Assembly (NCBI GenBank): GCA_025526915.1
Contig: JAHLKH010000056.1
Location: 79,707-143,706, forward strand
Direction: 5' to 3'
Source of the DNA: Entophlyctis helioformis
Taxonomy: Eukaryota; Chytridiomycota; Chytridiomycetes; Chytridiales; Chytriomycetaceae
DNA length: 64,000 nt
Shown here in pieces: positions 55,901 through 64,000 of the stretch; position 1 is the stretch's first letter, and every line of letters begins with the position of its first letter. The position numbers and the translations under genes were made by a program. Under the pieces are notes generated by a model, which was not told the origin of the DNA, did no database searches, and saw only the letters and a list, made by a program, of their open reading frames with translations.

Positions 55901-57402
55901 ATGAATAACCTGCCCGAGAAAGAGTTTTACACCATCATTGCCGGCGGTGTTGCCCTGGCTGCAAACGCCGGCTTCATCAACGTCGTGTCCATGGCCGGCG
56001 TCTTTCCAGGTACGCTGTGGCTGATCTCTCCTCCTGCTGCCACCGCTGCTTCTGCTACCGCTGCTGCTTCTGCTACCGCTGCTGCTGCTGCTGCTGCTGC
56101 TGTTCGTGGTCATGCCATCCTGTCAGCACTCGGGCGAGATCCGTGTGCAACTGGGCCGTCTCTGGGCTAGATGCGAGCAGATTGGAGGGGGTGCTGACAC
56201 GTATTTGTGTATTCGGTTTTCGCTGCGCATCCACGGCTCTGTACATTGCGCATCTCGGCAAACAATCCGACTCGCGGCGCTTCGCGGCCGGGGTTTGGCG
56301 CGACCACCAAACAGGCGTGACGGTCTCGCATGTAACGGGATCCGTCTCGCGAGTCGCCATCTCCATCTTCCAAGAAGACTGGGACACGTTCTTCCTCGTC
56401 ACGTCGATTGTCTTTTCATTCATGTTTGGCGCATTCACGTCTGGCTATATCGTCGGCGACAACAAGTTCAAACTCGGTGCCAACTACGGCTTCACACTCT
56501 TTCTCGAGTCTGGCGCGCTCTTTGCCTCGTTCATCTTTCTCCGGCGCGAGCTGATCCTCGGCGAGTGGGCCGCCGCCTTTGCGTGCGGCTTGCAGAACGC
56601 CATGGTCACGTCGTACTCGGGACTGGCCGTGCGCACCACACACATGACTGGCATCTGCACCGACATTGGCAATATCCTCGGACAGGCGTGCCGCACAGAC
56701 ACCAAAGCCGAGCTTTGGCGGCTCAAGGTCCACGCCCCGCTTCTCTTTGGCTACCTCATCGGCGGCGTGTTTGGCCAGATCGCCTGGATCTACTGCAAAC
56801 AGTACTCGCTCCTCTTCCCGTGCTTCTTCACCGGCGGCGTCGCGTGCGTGTACCTGTCGCTCCCGTACATCAAAGAAGCCACCGAACAGCTCAAGACGGT
56901 CGCGGCAATCAATGCCGTGCTGGGCATCGGTGCCGCCACCGGGGCCGCCGACGAGTACCAGGGCGACCCGCGCTACCGCCACCTGTACGAGGCACAGAGA
57001 CACCAGGAGCGCATCGACCACTACGCAAAACTCACCGGCAAGAACGTCGATGACGACATCCAGAGTTTCTTGAAGGATTTGGGCGAGGAGACGCAGATGA
57101 CGCCGGCGCAGGTGCAGGTCCTCCAGCAGCGCATGCTGGCGCGTGGACTCAGCATGCAGGCGTCCAACGACGTGGAGATGAGTCCGCTGCGGTCGTCGAG
57201 TCTGCGTGCGGGCAACGCTGTGGCGACATCTGCTGTTGCTGCGTCGCCGTTTGCTGGTGCCGGGTATGGTGCCGTTGGGACTGGCGGTGCGGGTGGTCTG
57301 ACGGTCATCACGGAGGGCCGCGCATCTGCGTCTGCTGCTGGTAGTAGTGGATATGGCGCAGTCGGAGACGCTGACTCGGGTCCTGCCAAGATCAACATCT
57401 GA
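55901..57402 (+). CDS. YoaK/DUF1275 family membrane protein
   Basis: Two exons (55901-56009 and 56315-57402) total 1197 nt, 398 residues. The family core is present: GFINVVSMAGVFPGVTVSHVTGSVSR at the first helices, LGANYGFTLFLESGALFASFIFL, CGLQNAMVTSYSGLAVRTTHMTGICTDIGNILGQA (the DUF1275 signature), then two more TM segments (PLLFGYLIGGVFGQIAWI, LLFPCFFTGGVACVYLSLPYI). Six TM helices are expected. The role of the family is not established; it is widespread in bacteria and sporadic in fungi and protists. The C-terminal 130 residues are an added cytosolic part with YRHLYEAQRHQERIDHYAKLTG and a Gly/Ser-rich end. The 305-base intron contains a GCTGCTTCTGCTACC repeat (about 56045-56100). Confidence 0.9.
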
Positions 57403-58330
57403 TGGCTCGTCGCTCACTTGCTCGCTCGTCCATCTTCGCTGTCTGTCTCTGCCCGTCTGGCGTCTTCCGGTCTGCCTGTCTGTCTCTGCAACCATCCTAA
57501 TAAACACGATCCCCGCCCGCGCTCACTTGCTGCTGCAACTCCACTCTGTGACAGCCCCTGAACAACGGAACTGTGCCAATGTCGCACAGATCCGCTCGCA
57601 CTGTTTCTCCTCAGCGCACAACAACGGATGGGAACACAGATGTGTGCACCTGTGTTGGTGACACCGTCGGAACAGCCGGCACTTGCCTTTGATTGCGCAT
57701 CTCCGGCGTGTCCCCGTGCGTTTCTGTGCACATGCCGCTGTTGTCGCAGCTGCCAACTCCTGTGCCTGTGCGACCGACTGATCGTTGTGTGTTTGTCGCG
57801 CATCGCGTCGCGTCATCAACCAACACACGGAACACACAAGGTCGCTGCCGATTGGCGGATCCGTTCCGTGCCATCCCGACCGAACGCCAACACTCGGGCG
57901 ATAGCGGAACTGCACGCAGATTTGCGCCGTGTGCGTGCCGCGGTGTTTGTGCGTGCGGTTGTGGTGGCATGGCTGGTCTGCAATCGCTCGCGGTGGATGC
58001 GCACATGCTGCTCGCTGCTCGCACCCCCGACTGCTGCTCTGCCGTCTGTGTGTGTGTGTGCTTGGCCGCAACACAGCGAGCATCGGAAGCGAACATGCGA
58101 CCCATCCGCCCGAGACCCGTCGCCGATGGGCTCCGACACAGACCCTCGGAACGCATTCGCTCCATTCGCTCCATTCGCTGTGCTCGCTCCCCTGCCGTGC
58201 GTCCATCTCTGTGTGCGTCTGCACAGATCCGCACGCCGTCGTCGCCCACTGCCTTCCGTGGCCACAGTCCGGAAGAGCACCGCGTTCAACTTTCCCAGCC
58301 AGCCTGAAACGACATAAATATTGGATCGCC
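57403..58330. promoter_or_regulatory. 928-bp spacer with TATA-like box before ferric reductase 1
   Basis: Contains a CATAAATATT element at about 58313-58322, eight bases before the ATG at 58331; that is too close to act as its TATA unless translation starts further downstream. A triple TCCATTCGC repeat lies at about 58157-58183. No gene was recognised. Confidence 0.4.
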
Positions 58331-59324
58331 ATGCACGCTTCCGACGTCGCTCACCGCTCCCGCCCGCATCGCAGCTCGCCTGCAGACTGCACCACACCGC
58401 TCCTGTCGTCGCCACACTCAAGCGCTCTGCTCCCTCCGCACCCGCAGAGCCTCCACGACTCTCTGCACCTCACCACAGCATCCAATCGCCGCCACCATCT
58501 CCTACCGTCGCCCATGCCTCCTCGCCTGCAGCTTCCCATAGCGCCACAGCGCATGCTCCACCAATCGTCGCTTCCGACGCGGAACGCCAGGCTGCTTCCG
58601 AGCATGGCGTCCGGCATCTGCACAACTACAGCACCTTTGACAGCGCCGGCCCCCAACCGACTGACCCTCGGGTGCCCCCGCTGCCCCATGGCCCTGCATC
58701 CCCGTCCTCGCCAACACCGTCGACTGCATCCCTCGGCTCGTCGACCCACGGCGTGTCGCCATCGCCACGGTCGCTGTCGTCATCGTCATCGCCACTGTCC
58801 GGCGGTCTGTCTCCAAAGGCTGTGCGCACGATCGGCATCGCATCCCGCTCGCTCAGCGTGCTTGCCGTGCTGCTCATGTTTGGCTTCACGCTCTCTGTGT
58901 ACCTCGGCATCACATTCCGCACCGGCTGGTCCATGACATACGGCATCATCGACCGCTACGACATGTACTTTCTCTCCATGATCGTCGCCCCCATCTTCGT
59001 GGTCATCGTCCTCTCCTTTGCCAGCGGCGTCGGCGCTCCCGTCGATGCCAATGTCGCCGAGGCGCTCGCTCCAGAGTCGGCCAAGACAGCCAAGACAGCC
59101 TTGGGACGGCTGATGGCCGGCGTGTGGATCCCGCGCTGGCAGGGACTGGCAAAGTACACGGTGCTGTTCTCGTCGTGGTCGCAGGGCGACGTGGTGCTGG
59201 TGTCGCTGCTCGTGCTGTCCAACCTGCTGTGGTGGTTCGGCCCTGTGGTGGCCAAGACCATGCAGAACCCGTCGCAGTTCACTTTCAAGCGCGTCATGAA
59301 CCGCATCGGCGCATTCTCTGGTAT

Positions 59325-59386
<62 letters not shown>

Positions 59387-61271
59387 CGATCATCTACCGC
59401 CTCTTGAGTTGCTTTGTCTGGTCGGCTGCCATCTTGCACACGTCCCACTGACATCCTTGTCTCTGTCACTCACCCTTCTGTCTCCTGCTTCCGTCCATCT
59501 GTGCAGCATTCGCGGGCATGTGGGACGCCGCACTCACTCTCATCTTTGTCATCCGCGAGAACCAAGTTACCAAGAGCGTGCTGGGCAAGGACGCCGGCCA
59601 GTACCACCGCGGCATCAAGTACCACATCGGTCTTGGCTACGCATCGTTTGCACTGTTCACGTACCACGGCTGCCACTACCTGATCACATACGCCATCGAC
59701 GGCATCTTCCAGAATCGCCTGTTCCCGTGGATGAGCAACAACGGCTTTGTCAACTTCACGGGCATCGTGTCGTATCTGGCGCTGCTCGCCATGATCGTGT
59801 CGTCCATCTTCAAGGTGCGCCGGTCCAACTACCGCATCTTCTACTGGACACACCAGCTTTATGTCGTGTTCCTGCTGTTTGCGTTCATCCACAGCTACGA
59901 CAACTGGTACGTCGTCATCGGCCCGCTCGTGTACTTTGTGTTTGACCGCATCCTGCCACGGCTCAAGACCAAGCGCAACACATCGGCAGTCATCACCCGC
60001 GTGTCGTCCACTGTCGTGCGCATCGACGTCCCCATCACGGCGGCATACGCCGGCTCGAGCGCATATGCACCAGGCGACTGGCTCAACATCCTCGTGCCGT
60101 CGGTGTCTGCCGTCAACTGGCATCCGTTCTCCATCGCATCCTACCATCCAGCATCGCCCAACCACTTTACGTTCTTTGTCAAGGAGCGCGGACTGTGGAC
60201 CAAGGGAGTTTACGATCTCGCATCCAAGGACGGCACAACCGTGCCCGTCAAGATCGACGGCGTGTTTGGATCTCGCTCGACCGAGTACCTCGCACACTCG
60301 CACCTGGTGCTTGTCGGCGGCGGCACAGGCATTGCTGCGCTCATCCCGTACATGCAGCACTATGCTCGTGTCACCAAGGGCCGCATCACGCTCGTCTGGA
60401 TCGCACGCACAGCCGACGAGGTTCTGCCCTACAAGACGCTTCTCGAATCGCTCGCTGACAGCAGCCGGCTGGGCAACCGAGTCGAGGTGCTCTTCCATCT
60501 GACCGCGAGATGGCCCCCATCCTGACGTCTGCCGAGTCTGCGGTTGCACGCCATTCGTCCACGACCCGCTTTGCTGCTGGCGACGACGAGGACTCGGCCG
60601 AGCTCACGGACAAGACGGTCAAGGGCGGCTCGTCGACATCGCTTGTCACGTCGCTCATGGCCGCTGGCTCAGACACGGCGTCCGAGACTTCCCGCGAGCG
60701 TGCCACGGCCACACGGCACCAGCCGTTCGCGTTCCTTGGCATCACGCTCGCGCTGGTCGTGTTTGGCGCAGCCGTTGGCGGATACTGCTTCGGCCGAGTG
60801 TACCAGCCGTACTACACAGCCGCCAAGTGCCGCGCACGCACGGCATACACGCTGTCTGGCATGGACTCGTTCTGGTGCTGGTACTACTACTACTGGGCTC
60901 CCACGGTGTTTGCGGTTGCTGCTGCTGCGGCTGCCGGTCTCGTCTGCACTGGCATCGTTTCATTCATGCGGTCAAAGCCACTCGCCAACGCTGCCGATGA
61001 GATGAATGCACCAGACACGGCCGCGTTCTCGATGGACGAGTTCCGTGCTTCGTTCACTTGGAAGACTGAGCGGCCCGACTTTGAGTCCATTCTCGGCTTG
61101 GCATTCGGCGATGCCGACACGGCCAAACTCGCATCGTCGAGCAGCAGCAGCAACGGTCTGTCACACACGGTCGCCGTCATGGCAGCAGGACCCGAACGCA
61201 TGGTGCGCGATGTCGAGCGACTGACCATCGACGCACGCCACGTGTTCCTCCGTGAATCCTTCAAAGTGTAA
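58331..61271 (+). CDS. Ferric reductase / NADPH oxidase family flavocytochrome, copy 1
   Basis: Moves electrons from NADPH through FAD and two hemes across a membrane, to Fe(III)/Cu(II) or O2. Exon 1 ends at 59320, exon 2 starts at 59507. The N-terminal 130 residues are Ser/Pro-rich. The heme-helix pairs are intact: H-x13-H in KYHIGLGYASFALFTYHGCHY and H-x12-H in THQLYVVFLLFAFIHSY. FAD site NWHPFSIASYHP, NADPH site LVLVGGGTGIAALIPYMQ, and C-terminal VMAAGPERMVRDVE...VFLRESF. About 150 residues with two extra TM segments (HQPFAFLGITLALVVFGAAVG, YYYYWAPTVFAVAAAAAAGL) are inserted between the two halves of the NADPH domain. Frame slips occur near 58450-58500 and near 60505 (LFHLT to REMAPILT). 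Reductase versus superoxide-producing oxidase cannot be decided by sequence. Confidence 0.85.
59331..59384. repeat. (GT)27 microsatellite next to 5' splice site
   Basis: Begins ten bases after the intron donor (GTATGTGTAT) of ferric reductase 1 and runs for about 54 bases. Confidence 0.92.
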
Positions 61272-61568
61272 CATCCTCTCCTCACTCCCCCTCGCTCCCT
61301 CCTCGCTCTCCTCTTATACTTTCCTGTTCTCGTCCAACCCACGAGTCATCCAATACCCTATTGGCATCCATAAATACAAGTTTACTGTCACACACTCCAT
61401 GGTCGGCTGGCCACTCGGCTGGCTGCGTTGCTTTGACCACAACATCAAACGAGTGTGAAGGTGCACAAGCATGAACATGACGTCATGCCAGCACGAATCT
61501 GCATAAATAGCAGCCACTTGGCGGGCATCTGGCCATCGCACAGGATCACTCTGCAACACCACAACACC
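61272..61568 (+). promoter_or_regulatory. Promoter region of small secreted protein 1
   Basis: Contains a TATA-type CATAAATA at about 61502-61509, some 60 bases upstream of the ATG at 61569, and a TGACGTCA palindrome (CRE/ATF-like) at about 61478-61485. The upstream part is pyrimidine-rich 3' UTR of the reductase. The CRE-like site is an inference from the 8-base match only. Confidence 0.5.
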
Positions 61569-61874
61569 ATGCATATCATCGCGCTTCTTGCTGCCGTCTT
61601 GTCGTGTCTGTTCAGCATGACGATGGCGTATCCGTGGGGCGGCCACGGCGGATGGGGATCGCCCTGGGCTGGCAACCGCGGATGGGGATCGCCCTGGGCA
61701 GGCTATGGCGCTGGATATGGTGCCGGTTATGGCGCTGGATACGGTGCTGGATACGGCGGTTGGGGCGGCGGTCTGCCCGGACTCCCTGGTCTTCCTGGAC
61801 TCGCGAATGGCGCTGGCGCTGGCGCAGGAGCTGGTGCAGGAGCTGGCGCTGGTGCAGGTGCCGGATGGTGGTGA
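61569..61874 (+). CDS. Small secreted Gly/Tyr/Trp-rich protein 1
   Basis: 101 residues, intronless. A signal peptide (MHIIALLAAVLSCLFSMTMA) is followed by YPWGGHGGWGSPWAG, two GWGSPWAG units, five GYGA units, a GLPGLPGLPGL run and a GAGAGA tail ending in WW. Glycine is over half of the mature part; Tyr and Trp recur in a regular pattern, and Cys is absent after the signal. It would be exported as a disordered structural or wall protein. A paralog with the same signal/mature boundary (TMAYPWG) lies at 62320. The family was not recognised. Confidence 0.75.
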   Translation: MHIIALLAAVLSCLFSMTMAYPWGGHGGWGSPWAGNRGWGSPWAGYGAGYGAGYGAGYGAGYGGWGGGLPGLPGLPGLANGAGAGAGAGAGAGAGAGAGWW

Positions 61875-62319
61875 CCGATCACACATCAACAGATCATCGG
61901 CTCGGCTGGTCCTCCCACTTGCATCAACTCGCACAATCCCTTGCAGACATCATGGTGTCTTCCAATGAACACACATTCAAGCCAAGCCAAGCCGAGCCGT
62001 GCCATGCTGACACCACGATCCCGCAGTCCCGCGTGTGAACATGAGACATGCAGTGCACGCATCCAAGCACAACCACCGTCACGGACAGAAATGCTTTCAA
62101 GCCACAATGACCACACTCTGCCGCGTCATCGTCACCAACGCGAGAAGCTTTGAATGCCATGCCATGCCATGCCATGCGACGAGTGGGAACCACGGCGAGC
62201 CTGATCGCATGCGCAGTGCTCCATGAGCGGCCATAAAAGCCTGCGCCAGTCCAGCCCTCTGCTCGGCCAGACACCGTCATTGTCGTCACTGTCACTGCAA
62301 TCGTCATCAACAGCACACC
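61875..62319 (+). promoter_or_regulatory. Promoter region of small secreted protein 2
   Basis: A CATAAAAG TATA-like box lies at about 62230-62237, roughly 85 bases upstream of the ATG at 62320. It includes an ATGCC tandem run (62158-62175). Nothing else was recognised. Confidence 0.45.
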
Positions 62320-62568
62320 ATGAAGCAGAGCATCACGCAAGCCGTCTCGATGCAGTTCCTTGCGCTGCTCTATCTGCTGCTCTCGTGCCTTATCGGCGTG
62401 ACCATGGCGTACCCGTGGGGATTCGGTCCTGGCTGGCATGGAGGCTGGCATCGCGGCTGGAACGGCGGCTGGGGCAACGCCTGGGGCGGCCCGTGGGGAG
62501 GCTGGCGGCCATGGGGCGGATGGCGGCCGTGGGGCGGATGGAATGGTGGATGGAATGGTGGATGGTGA
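62320..62568 (+). CDS. Small secreted Gly/Trp-rich protein 2
   Basis: 82 residues, intronless. A long signal peptide (first 30 residues, hydrophobic core FLALLYLLLSCLIGVTMA) precedes AYPWGFGPGWHGGWHRGWNGGWGNAW and repeated GGWRPWG and GGWNGGW units. Glycine and tryptophan dominate the mature part (about 40% Gly, over 25% Trp), with one Tyr, two His and no Cys. It shares LSCL...TMAYPWG with the neighbour at 61569, so the two are paralogs with divergent repeat units. An internal Met at residue 11 (MQFLAL) is another possible start. The family was not recognised. Confidence 0.75.
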   Translation: MKQSITQAVSMQFLALLYLLLSCLIGVTMAYPWGFGPGWHGGWHRGWNGGWGNAWGGPWGGWRPWGGWRPWGGWNGGWNGGW

Positions 62569-63053
62569 TCCAGCCTCCACGCATACAGCTGCTGCACACG
62601 ACACCTTGCAACACCACCGACTTGCATCCCTGCTTGCGTGCACCAATGAACAGACATCCCTGCACACCGCTCGCCTGTGTTGCCTGTTCGATGCCATGTG
62701 CGATGTTGTGACGCTGCGAGACCCCCCTGTCGCCGCCATCAGAGCGGGCGACCTGAAGGGCGGTGACTCAGAGCGAGCGAGCCTGACATCCAGCCGCCTG
62801 TCGACCAATCCAACGATCCGAAAGAGCCATCCGCTCAAACAATCACGCGCGATTTCTGCCAGCCAATCAAATCGATCCACAGCTCGCATCACAAGGCACA
62901 AATGTCGCAATTGCGCAGCACAGCAGCTGTTTGCACGGATACCTCCGCCTCCGCTATCCGCCCCCCTCGTCTCCATGCGATCCCCCTCGCTGGCTGCCCC
63001 AGGTATAAATAGCTGAGCGATTTCTGCCCTTCGACCCCACAGCAAACACTCTC
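62569..63053 (+). promoter_or_regulatory. Promoter region of ferric reductase 2 with TATA box
   Basis: A good TATA box (TATAAATA) lies at 63004-63011, about 45 bases upstream of the ATG at 63054. No other motif was recognised. Confidence 0.6.
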
Positions 63054-64000
63054 ATGTCCAAGGAACAAGAATCGCCCACGAAAGCGTCCTCTTCGACGGT
63101 CTCCTCGGACTCGCCGTCGCCGCCATCGTCGGCGCTGTCGTCGGCGCTGTCCAACGTGTCGGTTCTTCAGCCAAGAGCGTCTGCCCAAGGCATCTTTGCC
63201 CAGCGTCTCGTGAGCGTCCTCGCCATCCTCGTCATGTTCGGCTTATCGATCTCGCTCTTCTTTTGGACCATGTGGGACAAGTACTGGGAGATGACCGCAA
63301 GCACCGTCGACATCATGGACGTCTACTTCCTGTCGCTCGTCTTGTCGCCGTTCGCCGTCATCGTGCTGGCTTCGTATGTCCAGAGCACGGTCCCAACGAC
63401 GACGCCGTTGCTCTTGCCTCGCTCCGTCCAAGCCGTCCAAGTCAACCAGCCTGATGCCTGGACTGTGGATCCCCCGCTGGCGCTTTCTCTCGCGCTTCAG
63501 CCCGCTGTTTGCGCCTTGGTCACAGGCGATGTGGTGCTCGTGGCAGTCCTCACGGTCTTCACCCTCGTCTGGTGGTTTGCTCCTGTCATTGCTCGTTCGA
63601 CGGTCGACATTGGCGGCCACCACGAGCACTCCAAAACAATGCTGCGTCTCGTCTTTGATCACATTGCTGGCTGGGCAGGTCCGTTGTCTATCTCATCTCA
63701 CCTTGCACGCATGCTGCCTTTGATGTTTCTTGCAACGCCTGTGCTGTGCTGTGTTGTTGCTGACTCTGCTCCTCCTTCTCCTGCTTCTCCACCACTCCTC
63801 CTTCGTCCAGGCATGGCTGGCATGTGGGACGCCGGCATGGCAATCGTGTTTGTCATCCGCGAGAACCACCTCATGAAGAGCGCGTTGGCAACGATGCCGG
63901 CCAGTACCACCGCGGCCTCAAGTACCATGTCGGTCTCGGCTACGCTTCGTTCCTCCTCATTTCATTCCATTCGGGCATACTTCATGATCGCTTATGCGAT
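63054..64000 (+). CDS. Ferric reductase / NADPH oxidase family, copy 2, partial and frame-broken
   Basis: Paralog of copy 1, running off the window. MSKEQESPTKAS opens a Ser-rich N-terminus, then TM1 (LVSVLAILVMFGLSISLFFW), TM2 (YFLSLVLSPFAVIVLA), LWIPRWRFLSRFSPLFAPWSQ and GDVVLVAVLTVFTLVWWF. The intron is 63679-63810 (GTCCGT...CCAG). After it come GMAGMWDAGMAIVFVIRENH and the heme-His stretch KYHVGLGYASFLLISFH. Alignment with copy 1 needs frame changes near 63435, 63525, 63888 and 63972. The downstream FAD and NADPH regions are outside the window. It may be a pseudogene or carry assembly indels. Confidence 0.8.
   Translation, partial: MSKEQESPTKASSSTVSSDSPSPPSSALSSALSNVSVLQPRASAQGIFAQRLVSVLAILVMFGLSISLFFWTMWDKYWEMTASTVDIMDVYFLSLVLSPFAVIVLASYVQSTVPTTTPLLLPRSVQAVQVNQPDAWTVDPPLALSLALQPAVCALVTGDVVLVAVLTVFTLVWWFAPVIARSTVDIGGHHEHSKTMLRLVFDHIAGWAGPLSISSHLARMLPLMFLATPVLCCVVADSAPPSPASPPLLLRPGMAGMWDAGMAIVFVIRENHLMKSALATMPASTTAASSTMSVSATLRSSSFHSIRAYFMIAYA

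Noticed and set aside
57523..58332. 269-residue minus-strand open frame upstream of ferric reductase 1
   Set aside because: Composition is Cys/His/Arg-rich without domain, and overlaps the promoter repeats; judged chance.

Overview
This window is nuclear DNA of a compact, GC-rich, intron-bearing eukaryote, most likely an early-diverging (zoosporic) fungus of the chytrid grade. Introns are short (usually 60-120 nt), with GTRNGT-like donors, CTRAC-like branch points and YAG acceptors. The gene set is fungal in flavour: an Sfp1-like split zinc finger, Irc21-like cytochrome b5, Rli1/ABCE1, SAGA/TFIID Taf12, Cse4/CENP-A and a Lam-type GRAM/VASt protein. A PDE5/11-type phosphodiesterase with two GAF domains and a long cyclic-nucleotide-binding protein are absent from Dikarya and fit a flagellated lineage. 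The species is not identifiable from the sequence alone.

Layout. 1-11.3 kb: Sfp1-like zinc-finger gene (frame broken), TRM13 tRNA methyltransferase, CENP-A, and on the minus strand a cNMP-binding-domain protein with a huge disordered N-terminus. 11.5-18.7 kb (minus): proteasome beta-7 (PSMB4/Pre4), TAF12, cytochrome b5 protein. 19-34 kb (plus): ABCE1/RLI1, a 15-exon kinesin-like protein with a degenerate motor, GAF-GAF-PDE, a MAU2/SCC4-like cohesin loader and an ALYREF/Yra1-type mRNA export factor. 34.1-39.1 kb is an accessory island: two near-identical tRNA-His(GTG) segments in direct orientation flank an ankyrin-repeat gene, a LINE reverse-transcriptase relic and a low-complexity gene. 39.4-44.6 kb: two paralogous alpha/beta hydrolases around a multi-pass membrane protein. 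44.7-50 kb (minus): GRAM-VASt sterol-transfer-like protein and an unusual adenylate kinase. 50-57.4 kb (plus): a repeat-rich spacer, a membrane GT2 glycosyltransferase and a YoaK/DUF1275 membrane protein. 58.3-64 kb (plus): two ferric-reductase/NADPH-oxidase-family genes enclosing two small secreted Gly/Tyr/Trp-rich proteins, a possible functional cluster.

Most genes could be spliced by eye, and for several the exon lengths sum exactly to a multiple of three with an intact product: CENP-A 143 aa, PSMB4 268 aa, TAF12 1197 aa, ABCE1 600 aa, kinesin-like 1134 aa, PDE 1013 aa, hydrolases 299 and 402 aa, membrane protein 382 aa, adenylate kinase 535 aa, DUF1275 398 aa. In contrast at least eight other conserved genes contain single-base frame breaks inside otherwise conserved domains. 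The simplest explanation is residual indels in a long-read draft assembly, with true gene decay as the alternative for the zinc-finger gene and the last ferric reductase. Exon boundaries were placed by hand and may be off by a base or two where no length check is quoted.
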